NCBI GenBank assembly: GCA_004557805.1
Contig: SFFS01000005.1
Span: 1-43,639, forward strand
Reading direction: 5' to 3'
Length of the DNA stretch: 43,639 bases
From: Clostridiales bacterium
GTDB lineage: Bacteria; Bacillota; Clostridia; Christensenellales; Aristaeellaceae
The notes below the pieces were generated by a model, which saw only the letters and a program-made list of their open reading frames with translations, was not told the origin of the DNA and made no database searches. Positions 1-7,037 of the stretch are shown here, one piece after another. Positions within the stretch are counted from its first letter, which is position 1; every line of letters starts with the position of its first letter. The position numbers and the translations under genes were made by a program.

Positions 1-485
1 GGCGTCCCTTCCTGCGCGTTCAGCGCGGGAACGTCATCCAATAGTTCGACGTTCAGTGTCGCTCTTCCTGCCTGAAACAGCTCTGCGCAAATCCTTTTCG
101 CGCCCGCGGGGAGCGCAAATACATGCGCCTCGCCGGTTCCGACCAGAATATCGCCCGTCATAGAACGATCCATGCCCAGTGACATCAGCGCGCCGAGGAT
201 GTCCCGGTGTCCGAGCGAATCAAAGCGCCGGTCCCACGTCAGCTTTACGCACGCGACGGGCCATTCTTCCGGTGCGTCGAACGTTTCAGTGAAGGCCACT
301 ACGCGGCGCTCCGCATCCTCGAAACCGCCGAAGGAATGGAATACGGCGCCCGCCTGCTTTGCGCAGATCTGCGCCTCTTCGAGCTCTGCCGGGCTCAGAA
401 AGCTGGAAAATTGCGTCCTGCCTGTTTTTGATGCACGCGCGGCCAGCTCGGTCATGCGCTTCTCGCAGGCTCTGTCCGCCGCCAT
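1..485 (-). CDS. ylmH: YlmH, S4-domain RNA-binding protein (N-terminal part, cut by window edge)
   Basis: The minus-strand frame opens with ATG at 485 and stays open to the window edge, so only about 161 N-terminal residues are visible; the C-terminal S4 RNA-binding domain expected for this family lies outside. The visible part carries family features: an FLSPAELE stretch near residue 30 and the diagnostic LGHRDILGALMSLG segment near residue 92, followed by a GDILVG stretch. YlmH belongs to the ylmE-sepF-ylmG-ylmH division cluster of Gram-positive bacteria, and homologues have been linked to ribosome rescue. Its start lies one base after the yggT stop (TGA-T-ATG), which indicates translational coupling. 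The identity is secure from both sequence and context. Confidence 0.9.
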   Translation of the reverse strand, partial: MAADRACEKRMTELAARASKTGRTQFSSFLSPAELEEAQICAKQAGAVFHSFGGFEDAERRVVAFTETFDAPEEWPVACVKLTWDRRFDSLGHRDILGALMSLGMDRSMTGDILVGTGEAHVFALPAGAKRICAELFQAGRATLNVELLDDVPALNAQEGT

Positions 486-486
486 A

Positions 487-765
487 TCAGAAAGCGAGCA
501 GGACGTAGAGCCGGTACAGCAGGCGCTGCGCCAGGTTCAGCAGAAAAAACACGACGATTGCGCTCAGATCGATCGGCAGATTGGGAAAGATGCGGCGGAT
601 AACCGGCCGAATCCAGTCCAGCATGGGATTAGCGATCTTGCCGAAAAACTGCATCACCTTGTTCCAAGGGGAAACGAACCAGCTGAGGATGCAGTAAATC
701 AGCAGCGCATAGCGCAGAATTTCCAGAAAGTAGTAGCATCCCTGATAGATTTGGTAGAGTATCAT
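487..765 (-). CDS. ylmG: YggT/YlmG family membrane protein
   Basis: A 92-residue protein with two hydrophobic segments (about residues 3-27 and 66-90) around the family motif region SWFVSPWNKVMQFFGKIANP, followed by LDWIRPVIRR. The family (YggT/YlmG/YCF19) consists of small integral membrane proteins near division genes; the bacterial role is poorly defined, and the chloroplast homologue affects nucleoid and thylakoid organisation. It lies between sepF and ylmH in the same direction, as in Bacillus and Clostridium. The gap to the sepF stop is 14 bases. Length and motif order are normal for the family. Confidence 0.93.
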   Translation of the reverse strand: MILYQIYQGCYYFLEILRYALLIYCILSWFVSPWNKVMQFFGKIANPMLDWIRPVIRRIFPNLPIDLSAIVVFFLLNLAQRLLYRLYVLLAF

Positions 766-779
766 ATCGCTCCTTTACC

Positions 780-1481
780 TTACCAGGCGCCGTAACCGGC
801 GGCTTCCTCGCCGCGCGGCGGGGGATTGTTATTGCCGCGCGAAGCGCGGGCGTTGGATTCCGGGCGAACGATCTTCACGCCGTTGGGCGCGACGAGATAG
901 ATTCTGCGCGAAATACGGCCGACTTCGCCGTTGAGCACGAAAGACGCGCCGCTGACCATATCCAGCACGCGGCGGAACAGCAGATCGTCCACATCTTCAA
1001 AGTTGAGGATGACGTTCTGCCCGTTCATCAGATAATCGATAACCGCGGTCGTATCCTCCACCCGGCGCACGCAGAAAATAACAGCGCTTGCGGACTGTGC
1101 AGGCTGCGATTTTGGCAGGGGAGACTCATAAACGGTCTCGCGCTCCGGCATATCGATCACATTCGCAGGGCGCTGCGGCCGCTCGTCCATCGAGGGACGT
1201 GGCTGATACGCCTGCTGCTGCGCGCGTTCGCGTTCAGCGCGCGCGGCGCGACGCGGCTGCGGTTTCAGGCGCGCGCCGGCACGGCCGTACGCGCCGCTGT
1301 CGCCATAGCCGCTTTCATAGACGGGTTCTTCATAGGAGGGCTCTTCCGGCTGCTCCTGATAGGAATCCTCAGGCATATAATCATTGTAGACCGCGCCGCC
1401 GCGGGGGTCGTCCTCCTGATTGTCCCCCGGGAACAGGCCGATCACACGGCCAAGAGTTTGCAGCACATCGGAAAACGCCAT
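780..1481 (-). CDS. sepF: SepF, cell division protein (FtsZ membrane anchor)
   Basis: SepF tethers FtsZ to the membrane and supports septum assembly. The chosen ATG at 1481 gives 233 residues beginning MAFSDVLQTLGRVIGLF, a short amphipathic N-terminal helix typical of the membrane-binding segment, preceded by AAGGAGGAAAC. Residues about 25-130 form a low-complexity linker rich in Glu, Tyr, Pro, Arg and Gln. The conserved C-terminal SepF core follows, containing VIFCVRRVEDTTAVIDYLMN, a VILNFEDVDD stretch and a final IYLVAPNGVKI. Longer upstream extension is possible in the frame but is overlapped by ylmE and has no similarity to SepF. The linker is longer than in Bacillus subtilis SepF. Confidence 0.95.
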   Translation of the reverse strand: MAFSDVLQTLGRVIGLFPGDNQEDDPRGGAVYNDYMPEDSYQEQPEEPSYEEPVYESGYGDSGAYGRAGARLKPQPRRAARAERERAQQQAYQPRPSMDERPQRPANVIDMPERETVYESPLPKSQPAQSASAVIFCVRRVEDTTAVIDYLMNGQNVILNFEDVDDLLFRRVLDMVSGASFVLNGEVGRISRRIYLVAPNGVKIVRPESNARASRGNNNPPPRGEEAAGYGAW

Positions 1482-1492
1482 AGTTTCCTCCT

Positions 1493-2188
1493 TCAGTGAT
1501 ACTTTCTTTCGCCAAAGATTGCGGCGCCGAGCCGCAGCATTGTCGCGCCTTCCTGCGCGGCTACGCGATAATCGTGCGTCATGCCCATGGAAAGCTCCTG
1601 GCAGTCCACGCCGTCGATCGCTTCCGCCCGCAGCTGCTCGAACAGCTGCCGTGCCTGCCGGAACAGGGGACGGATGCTTTCCGGATCCTCTGCTTTCGGC
1701 ATCACGGCCATCAGGCCGCGCACGGAAAGTCCGGGAAGACGTGCGCATTCGCGTGCAAAGGCAACGATCTCTTCAGGCGGCAGGCCACCCTTCTGCGCTT
1801 CGCGCCCTGTGTTCAGCTGCACAAGCACCGGCATCACAATACCGCACGCCTGCGCTCTGGCGTCCAGCGCCTGCGCAAGATGTATACTGTCCAACGACTG
1901 AACAAGGCATACTCGGTTTATTATATATTTTATTTTGTTAGTTTGCAACCTTCCAATCATATGAATTTCAAAATCGGCCCCGAGCGCCGGAAATTTTTCG
2001 AGAATTTCCTGCGCGTGGTTTTCTCCAATGGCGGTGAAACCGGCCTGCTTCAGCGGAAGAATCCGCTCGATGGGCTGCGTTTTCGACACGGGCAGAATGC
2101 GCGGCGGATGCTCCGGATTGCGGCAGCAGGCGAGTACGTCCGCTTTCAGCTTTTCAATGTTGGAAAGAAATTCCTTTTCGCCTTCCAT
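1493..2188 (-). CDS. ylmE: YggS/YlmE, pyridoxal-phosphate homeostasis protein
   Basis: A 231-residue protein of the YggS/PLPBP family, an alanine-racemase-like fold that binds PLP and keeps its free level low without known catalytic activity. The PLP-lysine segment is visible as ILPVSKTQP near residue 35, followed by IGENHAQEILEKF, then the HMIGRLQTNKI block and the C-terminal LSMGMTHDYRVAAQEGATMLRLGAAIFG signature region, whose serine and arginine groups bind the phosphate. The start MEGEKEF was chosen because the 29 codons upstream overlap the preceding gene and show no similarity. It sits directly before sepF, as in the Bacillus ylmDEFGH order. ylmD itself is not present in this window. 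Confidence 0.94.
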   Translation of the reverse strand: MEGEKEFLSNIEKLKADVLACCRNPEHPPRILPVSKTQPIERILPLKQAGFTAIGENHAQEILEKFPALGADFEIHMIGRLQTNKIKYIINRVCLVQSLDSIHLAQALDARAQACGIVMPVLVQLNTGREAQKGGLPPEEIVAFARECARLPGLSVRGLMAVMPKAEDPESIRPLFRQARQLFEQLRAEAIDGVDCQELSMGMTHDYRVAAQEGATMLRLGAAIFGERKYH

Positions 2189-2210
2189 AACAATGCCCTC
2201 TTTTTCTGCG

Positions 2211-3410
2211 TCAGAACAGCAGCACCTTCTGCCCTTCGGCGAGAGAGCCGACGGACAGGGGAAGGATAACCGCATTTTTATTATCCTGCATGACGACCTG
2301 AACGGGGACGAAGATGCCTCCGTTATCGGAGAGAACGACGCCGAGCTGATTATTCTGCGTGCGCAGCGCGTTGAGCGGCACCTGCAGGCCTGAAACGTAC
2401 AGCTCGCCTACGGTCGCCTGTGCCGTGCGCGTATTGAGCACCGTGCGTACCTTCGAGGGGACTGACATACGCACCAGCAGCTCCGAGCCAGAACGGGAAA
2501 AGCTGGTAACGGTCGCGTCGAACACGGTATCGTCAAAGCCCTCCAGCTGTACCTTGTAAGATTGGCCTTCGACGGGGTTCCAGTTTTTGTCGTTCGTCAG
2601 AAGCATCAGGTACCACTGGCCGTTCTGTACGGTGCGGAAAACGGGCGTGCGACCGCGCTCGGCGGCGGTCGATTCAGGGTCCTCGCCGTTGAGAACGGAG
2701 CGTACCTGCGCGGCGGTGATATCGTCCGCCGTTTCGACGGAGAAAGCGTTTTCATAGCCGTCGGTATAAAAGCTGACGATGCAGTCGGTATCCGCAATAT
2801 ACGTTACCGTCCAGCTGGCGATTTTTTTCAGAAGCGTCGATTCGTTCTGATACAGTCCCGTCAGCGTCTGATCGGTGGAGTATTTCGAACGCAGATAGCT
2901 TTGACGGCTGGACATGGCCGTATCCATCTGGCGCGTAAGGTTCAGAAGGTTGCCCGTAGACTTGCCGCGCGCGATGGAGCGGATGTCCGAAGCGATTTGC
3001 AGAACGTTCGCGTCCATGCGATCCAGCTGCAGGTCGGTGTATGTCGATGCTGCCAGCGTTTTGTGATAGTTCTTGATCTGCGTGCGGATGTTGAGCAGCT
3101 TGTTCATGTCCGTCTGGCTGTATCCGGTGGAATAGATTTCGGCAATTTTGTTGCCTTTATAAACCACCTCGCCCTCGTCGGCGTAATAGGTGATGCTCGT
3201 CAGCCCTTCGGCGGATGTGAGCGTCTCGTTTCGCACGATTACGGCGTTGGCATGATACTGGTTGCCCATGTTTCCGGCCGTAATGACGGCTGTTTTTTCG
3301 AACATGCCGCCCACTACGAGATAGCACGCATACAGAAACCCGCAGAGCACGACAAAAAGAAACACATAAAACCGGAACGCAACGCGGCGCTTTTTTCTGC
3401 GCTTTTTCAT
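2211..3410 (-). CDS. HlyD-like membrane-anchored protein
   Basis: A 399-residue protein with a very basic N-terminus (MKKRRKKRR), one transmembrane segment at about residues 10-33 and a large extracytoplasmic part. The region around residues 55-95 resembles a biotinyl-lipoyl half-barrel of HlyD-type adaptor proteins (YADEGEVVYKGNKIAEIYS), followed by a helical stretch and a beta-rich C-terminus with LYVSGLQVPLNALRTQ and VFVPVQVV-like strands. No transporter gene is next to it, so an export role is not shown. Such proteins occur upstream of ylmE/sepF in other Clostridia as far as I recall, suggesting an envelope or division role. Its ATG overlaps the sigma-factor stop by four bases, so it is co-translated with the regulator. 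Confidence 0.7.
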   Translation of the reverse strand: MKKRRKKRRVAFRFYVFLFVVLCGFLYACYLVVGGMFEKTAVITAGNMGNQYHANAVIVRNETLTSAEGLTSITYYADEGEVVYKGNKIAEIYSTGYSQTDMNKLLNIRTQIKNYHKTLAASTYTDLQLDRMDANVLQIASDIRSIARGKSTGNLLNLTRQMDTAMSSRQSYLRSKYSTDQTLTGLYQNESTLLKKIASWTVTYIADTDCIVSFYTDGYENAFSVETADDITAAQVRSVLNGEDPESTAAERGRTPVFRTVQNGQWYLMLLTNDKNWNPVEGQSYKVQLEGFDDTVFDATVTSFSRSGSELLVRMSVPSKVRTVLNTRTAQATVGELYVSGLQVPLNALRTQNNQLGVVLSDNGGIFVPVQVVMQDNKNAVILPLSVGSLAEGQKVLLF

Positions 3411-4135
3411 CTGACCTCCTCCTGCAGCTGGCGCAGCAGCGTGAGCGCTTTGCGTTCCAGCCTTGAAACCTGCATCTGCGAAACGCCGAGCATGGCGGCG
3501 ACTTCGCGCTGACTTTTGCTTTGCATATACCGTGCGCGCAGCACGGTTCCCATCGGCTCGGCGAGGCTGCGCAGCATGCTCTGCACCTCGTCCTCGCGTT
3601 CGAGTCTGGCAAATTCCTGTTCTTCCGCGCCAAGGCGCTCGGAAAGGGCGAGCGTGCCGTCCTCCGGTTCCGCGTCAAGCGAAAGATGTCCAAGGCCGGA
3701 ATGCGCTTCCAGCGCGGAAAGGATCGCATCCGGCGTTTCCTCCAGCCGCTGCGCAAGCTCATAGACGGAAGGCTCGCGTCCGCTTTCGCGGAAGAACGCT
3801 TCGCGCTGCCTTGCAATGCGCGCAAGCAGTTCGCTTTCGCGCCGCGGAAGGCGGACGAGCCGACCTTTATCGCGCAGATAGTTGCGCACTTCGCCTGCAA
3901 TGGTCGGTACGGCGAAGGTAGTGAATTGCAGGCCCTTTTCGGCGTCGAACCGCTCGATCGCGTGCAGCAGCGCCAGATACGCGACCTGGATCAGATCCTC
4001 CGTCTCTACGCCGCGTCCGGCGAACCGCTTCGCCACAGACTGCGCCAGATGAAGATACTGCTCCGCAATCGCGTTACGCAGCTCCGGCGCCGGCTCGGCC
4101 GCATAGGCCCGCCACAGCGCTTGTTTATCGTTCAT
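3407..4135 (-). CDS. RNA polymerase sigma factor, SigB/SigF/SigG subfamily
   Basis: A 242-residue alternative sigma factor. Region 2 is visible as LAQSVAKRFAGRGVETEDLI followed by QVAYLALLHAIERFD and FTTFAVPTIAGEVRNYLRD (about residues 32-90). Region 3 contains REPSVYELAQRLEETPDAIL. Region 4 holds the helix-turn-helix SQREVAAMLGVSQMQVSRLE near the C-terminus. The phrase VRLPRRESELL after region 2 and SQMQVSRLERKA are closest to SigB-type factors, but SigF or SigG cannot be excluded by eye. The start MNDKQ overlaps the end of the anti-sigma-like gene by 11 bases, the usual anti-sigma/sigma coupling. No gene resembling the SpoIIAA/RsbV anti-anti-sigma factor lies beside it. Confidence 0.9.
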   Translation of the reverse strand: MNDKQALWRAYAAEPAPELRNAIAEQYLHLAQSVAKRFAGRGVETEDLIQVAYLALLHAIERFDAEKGLQFTTFAVPTIAGEVRNYLRDKGRLVRLPRRESELLARIARQREAFFRESGREPSVYELAQRLEETPDAILSALEAHSGLGHLSLDAEPEDGTLALSERLGAEEQEFARLEREDEVQSMLRSLAEPMGTVLRARYMQSKSQREVAAMLGVSQMQVSRLERKALTLLRQLQEEVR

Positions 4136-4529
4136 TGCCGCCTCCCGCCGGAATCGTGGGGCAAAGCCGCAGCTCGATGCGCCGCGGGCCGTCGCTGTCG
4201 TGGTCGATGCGCACGTCGTTTGCAAGCATGGAAAGGATGCCGCGCGCAATCTCCGGGTCATGGGCGGCGTATTCCTGGGCGGCTTCGCCGCGCTCAGCCT
4301 CAAAGATGACGCTTGCGTATTCGCCGTCAAACCCGGCGAGCAGCGAGATTGTTTCAGCGCTTCTGCGCTGATGCATCAGACAATAGCACGCCTCGTCGCA
4401 TGCGGTGCGCACATCCTCAAGCGTATCGACGTCCGCGCCGCACTGCGCGAAGAAGCCGGCCATGGCCATGCGGACCACGAGCATCATCGGCTGCCGGGCG
4501 GGAACTTTCAAAAAAACTTCGTCCTTCAT
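4125..4529 (-). CDS. Anti-sigma factor-like protein, SpoIIAB/RsbW fold with degenerate ATP site
   Basis: A 134-residue protein directly upstream of, and overlapping, the sigma gene. The N-terminus (VFLKVPARQPMMLVVRMAMA) and the following DTLEDVRTACDEACYCLMHQ match the start of RsbW/SpoIIAB-type histidine-kinase-like ATPases in layout. In that family the helix reads E-A-x-x-N-A-x-x-H; here the Asn position is Cys50, and the usual D-x-G-x-G box and glycine-rich GLGL loop further on are not recognisable. So the fold is likely, but ATP binding and kinase activity are doubtful. Start chosen by an AGGAGGCCCT ribosome site before ATG 4529. It probably binds the neighbouring sigma factor; this is inference from context. 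Confidence 0.72.
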   Translation of the reverse strand: MKDEVFLKVPARQPMMLVVRMAMAGFFAQCGADVDTLEDVRTACDEACYCLMHQRRSAETISLLAGFDGEYASVIFEAERGEAAQEYAAHDPEIARGILSMLANDVRIDHDSDGPRRIELRLCPTIPAGGGNER

Positions 4530-4667
4530 AGGGCCTCCTGACGGCGAATCTGCGAGATAACATAATATTATAGCATTTATTCGGCGAAAATGGAAGGGAA
4601 AACGCCATCGGACGGAGAAATAAGCCAACGCCAATGGCAATTTCAGGCAAAGCGGAGGATATTGAAG

Positions 4668-5573
4668 ATGAATATGCATTTGCAGATATCGCCCAAGGTA
4701 CAGAAGGCGCTGGATGAGGGACGTCCTGTGATCGCGCTGGAAAGCACGATTATCAGCCACGGCATGCCGTATCCGCAGAACGTTGAAACGGCGCTTCTGT
4801 GCGAGCGTACCGCCCGCGAAAACGGCGCGGAACCCGCGACCATCGCCGTTATCGGCGGTAAGCTCTGCGCGGGTCTTACAGAAGAACAGATTGAATATCT
4901 CGGCAAGGCCGGTACGAGCGTCGCCAAAGCCAGCCGCCGCGACCTGCCCGTGCTCGTCGCGCGCGGAGCGGACGGTGCGACGACCGTCGCCGCAACGATG
5001 ATCATCGCAGCCATGGCGGGCATTCGCGTGTTCGCTACCGGCGGCGTGGGCGGCGTGCACCGCGGCGCGGAAACGACGATGGACATCTCCGCCGATATGG
5101 ACGAACTGGCCAACACGCCGGTTGCGGTCGTCTGCGCGGGCGCGAAGAGCATCCTCGATCTGGGGCTGACGCTTGAGTATCTCGAGACCAAGGGCGTTCC
5201 GGTCGTCGGCTTTGGCACGGACGAGCTGCCTGCATTCTACACGCGTGAGAGCGGCTTCTCTGTCGATTACCGCATGGACAAGCCGGAAGAGGTCGCAGCG
5301 GCGATCCGCGCGCAGCGCGAAATGGGCTACCACGGCGGCATGTTGATCACCAACCCGATCCCGGAAGAATACAGCATGGACAAGAGCCGTATCGACGCGG
5401 CCATTGAGCAGGCGCTGCGCGAGGCCGACGAGCAGGGCGTTAAGGGCAAGAAGATCACGCCGTTCCTGCTGGCGCGGATCAAGGATCTGACCGGCGGCGA
5501 TAGCCTGGCTTCCAATATTCAGCTGGTGCTCAATAACGTGCGGCTGGCTTCGAAAATCGCGGCTGCGCTATAA
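4668..5573 (+). CDS. psuG: Pseudouridine-5'-phosphate glycosidase
   Basis: PsuG cleaves pseudouridine 5'-phosphate to uracil and ribose 5-phosphate (reversibly) in pseudouridine breakdown. The 301-residue protein starts MNMHLQISPKVQKALDEGRP after a GCGGAGG ribosome site; the longer reading back to 4590 adds 26 unconserved residues. Family blocks are clear: VIALESTIISHGMPYPQN, a TVAATMIIAAMAGIRVFATG block, GGVGGVHRGAETTMDISADM, and a C-terminal NPIPEEYSMD followed by TPFLLARIKDLTGG. The metal- and substrate-binding regions are intact. Neither a pseudouridine kinase (PsuK) nor a nucleoside transporter is adjacent. A hairpin terminator follows at 5589. Confidence 0.96.
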   Translation: MNMHLQISPKVQKALDEGRPVIALESTIISHGMPYPQNVETALLCERTARENGAEPATIAVIGGKLCAGLTEEQIEYLGKAGTSVAKASRRDLPVLVARGADGATTVAATMIIAAMAGIRVFATGGVGGVHRGAETTMDISADMDELANTPVAVVCAGAKSILDLGLTLEYLETKGVPVVGFGTDELPAFYTRESGFSVDYRMDKPEEVAAAIRAQREMGYHGGMLITNPIPEEYSMDKSRIDAAIEQALREADEQGVKGKKITPFLLARIKDLTGGDSLASNIQLVLNNVRLASKIAAAL

Positions 5574-5588
5574 AAAAGAATTTACAGG

Positions 5589-5617
5589 GCGAACGTCTCC
5601 AGAGAGGAGGCGTTCGC
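5589..5617 (+). terminator. Hairpin terminator after psuG
   Basis: GCGAACG-T-CTCC pairs with GGAG-G-CGTTCGC around a short AGAGA loop, followed by TTTATATT. It lies 15 bases after the psuG stop. The U-run is short, so termination may be moderate. Confidence 0.7.
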
Positions 5618-5675
5618 TTTATATTATGTTGAAATTTGATGATTGAAGCATAATAAAAGGGAAGGGGACATAATG

Positions 5676-5705
5676 AAATGCCGGAGCATTCTCGCCCCGG
5701 CATTT
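5676..5705 (-). terminator. Hairpin downstream of the SDR gene
   Basis: AAATGCCGG and CCGGCATTT form a 9-bp stem with a 12-base loop, about 30 bases past the stop of the minus-strand SDR gene. On the minus strand the stem ends in ATTTCATTATG, with a weak U-run, so it may work as a terminator or as a 3'-end stabilising stem. The region between the two convergent genes (5574-5734) otherwise holds only the psuG terminator. Confidence 0.5.
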
Positions 5706-5734
5706 CTCTATGCCGCGTCTGCGCGGCAAAAAAA

Positions 5735-6613
5735 CTAATTCAGCATGACCTGACCGCCTGTTACGGGAATCGCCTGACCGGTTTCGTATTTCTGCTCGAC
5801 GCAGTAGAAGATGGCGCGGGCCACGTCGATGGGCAGGCAGCCGCGGTTCATCGGCACCTTCGCTTCATAGAACCGCTTCACATCTTCGGTCGTCTTTGCG
5901 CCGGGAACCTTGCCGGCTTTGAGATACTGCACGAACAACCCGCGCTCCGGATCCATCCACAGCGGGCCTTCGAGGTAGTTGCCGGGGCAGACGGCGTTGA
6001 CCTTGATATTATAGGCGCACAGCTCCAGCGCGAAGCTCTGCGTCAGACCGATGCCGCCGAATTTGCTGCCGGCATAGGCGGCGTTCTTGTTGCTGCCTTC
6101 CAGGCCGGATTTGGAATTGACGGCGATGATATCGCCCATCCATGCAGGATCGGCCTCGTGCTGCGCTTCCATAATCATGGCCGCATATTTGGTGCAGAGG
6201 AAATAGCCGGTATAGTTAATATTGGTGACGAAATCGAAATCCTTGCGTTCCAGCTGGGTCACGGGACCGGAGCGAACCACGCCAGCATTGGAAACGAGGA
6301 TATCGAGGCCGCCGAGCTTTTCAACCGCCTGCGCTATGAGCGAGGCGACGCTTTCTTCATCAGCGACGTTTACTGCAATGCTGACCGCGCGCTCGCCGAG
6401 CTCCTTGGCGACGGTTTCCGCAAGCGGGGCGTTCAGATCGGCGATGACGATCGTCGCGCCCTCTTTATACATTTCCTCGGCAATACCCTTGCCAAACCCC
6501 TGCGCCGCGCCCGTCACAATGGCGATCTTGCCCGCAAGACGGCCCGTTCCCGCAGGGCGGTTATGAATATTCTGCCTGGCAAGTTCGCACCATTTGGTCA
6601 TATCAACCGACAT
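5735..6613 (-). CDS. SDR-family NAD(P)-dependent oxidoreductase, sorbitol-6-phosphate-dehydrogenase-like
   Basis: A 292-residue short-chain dehydrogenase. The cofactor loop is TGAAQGFGKGIA (from about residue 34), the NAG motif appears as LVSNAGV, and the active site comprises the serine of NSKSG with Y-x-x-x-K in AAYAGSKFG. The C-terminus, PIDVARAIFYCVEQKYETGQ then AIPVTGGQVMLN, resembles sorbitol-6-phosphate 2-dehydrogenase (SrlD type), but substrate cannot be read with certainty. The protein has about 27 extra residues before the Rossmann domain. No PTS or polyol kinase gene is adjacent, so its pathway is open. An AAGGAATATC ribosome site precedes ATG 6613. Confidence 0.8.
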   Translation of the reverse strand: MSVDMTKWCELARQNIHNRPAGTGRLAGKIAIVTGAAQGFGKGIAEEMYKEGATIVIADLNAPLAETVAKELGERAVSIAVNVADEESVASLIAQAVEKLGGLDILVSNAGVVRSGPVTQLERKDFDFVTNINYTGYFLCTKYAAMIMEAQHEADPAWMGDIIAVNSKSGLEGSNKNAAYAGSKFGGIGLTQSFALELCAYNIKVNAVCPGNYLEGPLWMDPERGLFVQYLKAGKVPGAKTTEDVKRFYEAKVPMNRGCLPIDVARAIFYCVEQKYETGQAIPVTGGQVMLN

Positions 6614-6676
6614 GATATTCCTTCTTTCTATACGAATTGATCTTTGGATTTATTGTACCGTCCGCACGGAAATTCG

Positions 6677-7033
6677 TCAAGGCGCAAAGCGCCGTTTTCC
6701 GGTCACGGAAGAAAGCGTTATCCGGTAGACGCGCGTAATGCCCAGTGCGATGCACTGCTTGCCGTCGAATCACGGATAGCCGCAATGATCCATCAGCAGC
6801 TCTACGCCGTGCGCGGCGGCTTCGTCGCTGCAGATTTCGGCGTTTCCAAAGCCGATCACGCTTTCATAATCGGCCGTTACGCTGCTGCCGACGCCGCGAT
6901 AGCCGTGCAGCACGCTGGCTTCCACGCAGACGCGGCTGTCGCGCGCGACATTCCGATGTGCAGCGTGTCGCAGCGTGCAAGCAGTGCGACGATTTCATCG
7001 AAATTCTGAATTTCACGGTTCGCCTTGCGCATA
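6677..7033 (-). pseudogene. Broken pyridoxamine-5'-phosphate-oxidase-like (NimA-type) gene
   Basis: The minus strand opens with ATG 7033 after AAGGAGTGACGCCT and reads MRKANREIQNFDEIVALLARCDTLHIGMS-like sequence, the typical N-terminus of the FMN-binding NimA/PPOX family (quoted here only in part: REIQNFDEIVALLARCDTLH). About 40 residues that should follow, including the usual GYPYVVPLNFGY block, are missing; a +2 frame change then restores RVCVEASVLHGYRG, SVTADYESVIGFGNAEI and LLMDHCGYP, which meets an in-frame TGA and continues as ITRVYRITLSSVTGKRRF. So there is an internal out-of-frame deletion plus a stop. The family includes nitroimidazole reductases and general flavin oxidoreductases. 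The remnant is still coupled to the endonuclease IV gene upstream. Confidence 0.82.
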
Positions 7034-7037
7034 GGCG

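Noticed and set aside
172..795. 207-residue plus-strand open frame at the left edge
   Set aside because: It is antisense to ylmH and ylmG, has no family likeness, and its codon pattern is that of a shadow.
5710..5735. Short GC hairpin GCCGCG-TCTG-CGCGGC next to a run of A as a second terminator for the SDR gene
   Set aside because: On the minus strand the T-run comes before, not after, the stem, so it would not work as a terminator for that gene.
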